Made by a program: the position numbers and the translations under genes. This document shows, piece by piece, positions 22,322 to 22,391 of a DNA stretch of 22,391 bases; positions within the stretch are counted from its first letter, which is position 1, and every line of letters starts with the position of its first letter. The notes beneath the pieces were generated by a model that searched no databases, was not told where the DNA came from, and worked only from the letters and a program-made list of their open reading frames with translations. This DNA is from an uncultured Bacteroidales bacterium (GTDB lineage: Bacteria; Bacteroidota; Bacteroidia; Bacteroidales; Paludibacteraceae): the NCBI GenBank assembly GCA_903929065.1, contig CAIYTJ010000180.1:1-22391 (forward strand), in the 5' to 3' direction.

Positions 22322-22391
22322 GTATATATTGTTTTGAAAACCTAACCTCTATAAAACGCGAAAGGTAGTAACGCCTTACTACCAATCTTTG
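22322..22391 (-). other. Unresolved right edge, possibly a gene 3' end
   Basis: On the minus strand one frame is open from the edge to a TAG at 22342-22344 (about 16 codons ending FAFYRG) and another runs to a TGA at 22308-22310. Too little is visible to choose. A perfect 8-bp inverted repeat (GGTAGTAA at 22364-22371 with TTACTACC at 22376-22383, 4-base loop) lies within the same stretch. Confidence 0.25.

Overview
The window looks like chromosome of a Bacteroidota species, probably Bacteroidales or a close relative. The evidence is the AT-rich sequence, the repeated TAnnTTTG promoter box typical of the phylum's main sigma factor (at least nine starts here), few recognisable Shine-Dalgarno sites, the hemD-rnpA-yidD order, a fused SecDF, a TonB-dependent outer-membrane receptor, class I fumarase and a surface lipoprotein. 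Almost everything is core housekeeping. Coding density is high, and no stretch over 300 bases lacks a gene.

Left part, plus strand (1-3384): the 3' part of hemD (haem synthesis), rnpA (tRNA 5' maturation), yidD (membrane insertion), lpxK (lipid A) and a trimeric purine nucleoside phosphorylase. A strong two-way terminator separates this block from two minus-strand genes: a secreted alpha/beta hydrolase and glycyl-tRNA synthetase. glyS and the topoisomerase IV A gene (parC) diverge from one compact intergenic region with back-to-back promoters. parC is followed by class I fumarase on the plus strand, and another strong two-way terminator closes that block.

Right part, all minus strand (10912-22236). 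Read in transcription order from the right, it holds a ferritin-like/VIT1 metal exporter, initiator tRNA-fMet, a small GIY-YIG nuclease gene followed by a damaged copy of the tRNA's 3' half, secDF, the mlaE-mlaF-xthA operon, a DUF6242-type lipoprotein, a small uncharacterised basic protein and a TonB-dependent receptor.

The most unusual locus is 20581-21107. An intact initiator tRNA gene is followed by its terminator and a self-contained GIY-YIG ORF. Directly against the ORF's stop codon lies a second copy of the tRNA 3' half, in which the 3' side of the anticodon stem is replaced by a perfect 16-bp palindrome. This resembles a tiny tRNA-targeting mobile element. Other points of note are a sliding-clamp-like QLTLF peptide ending the disordered tail of ParC, a TTG start for lpxK overlapping the stop of a six-codon mini-ORF, an Asn-to-Asp change at the base-recognition site of the nucleoside phosphorylase, and the small protein/receptor pair separated only by a hairpin.
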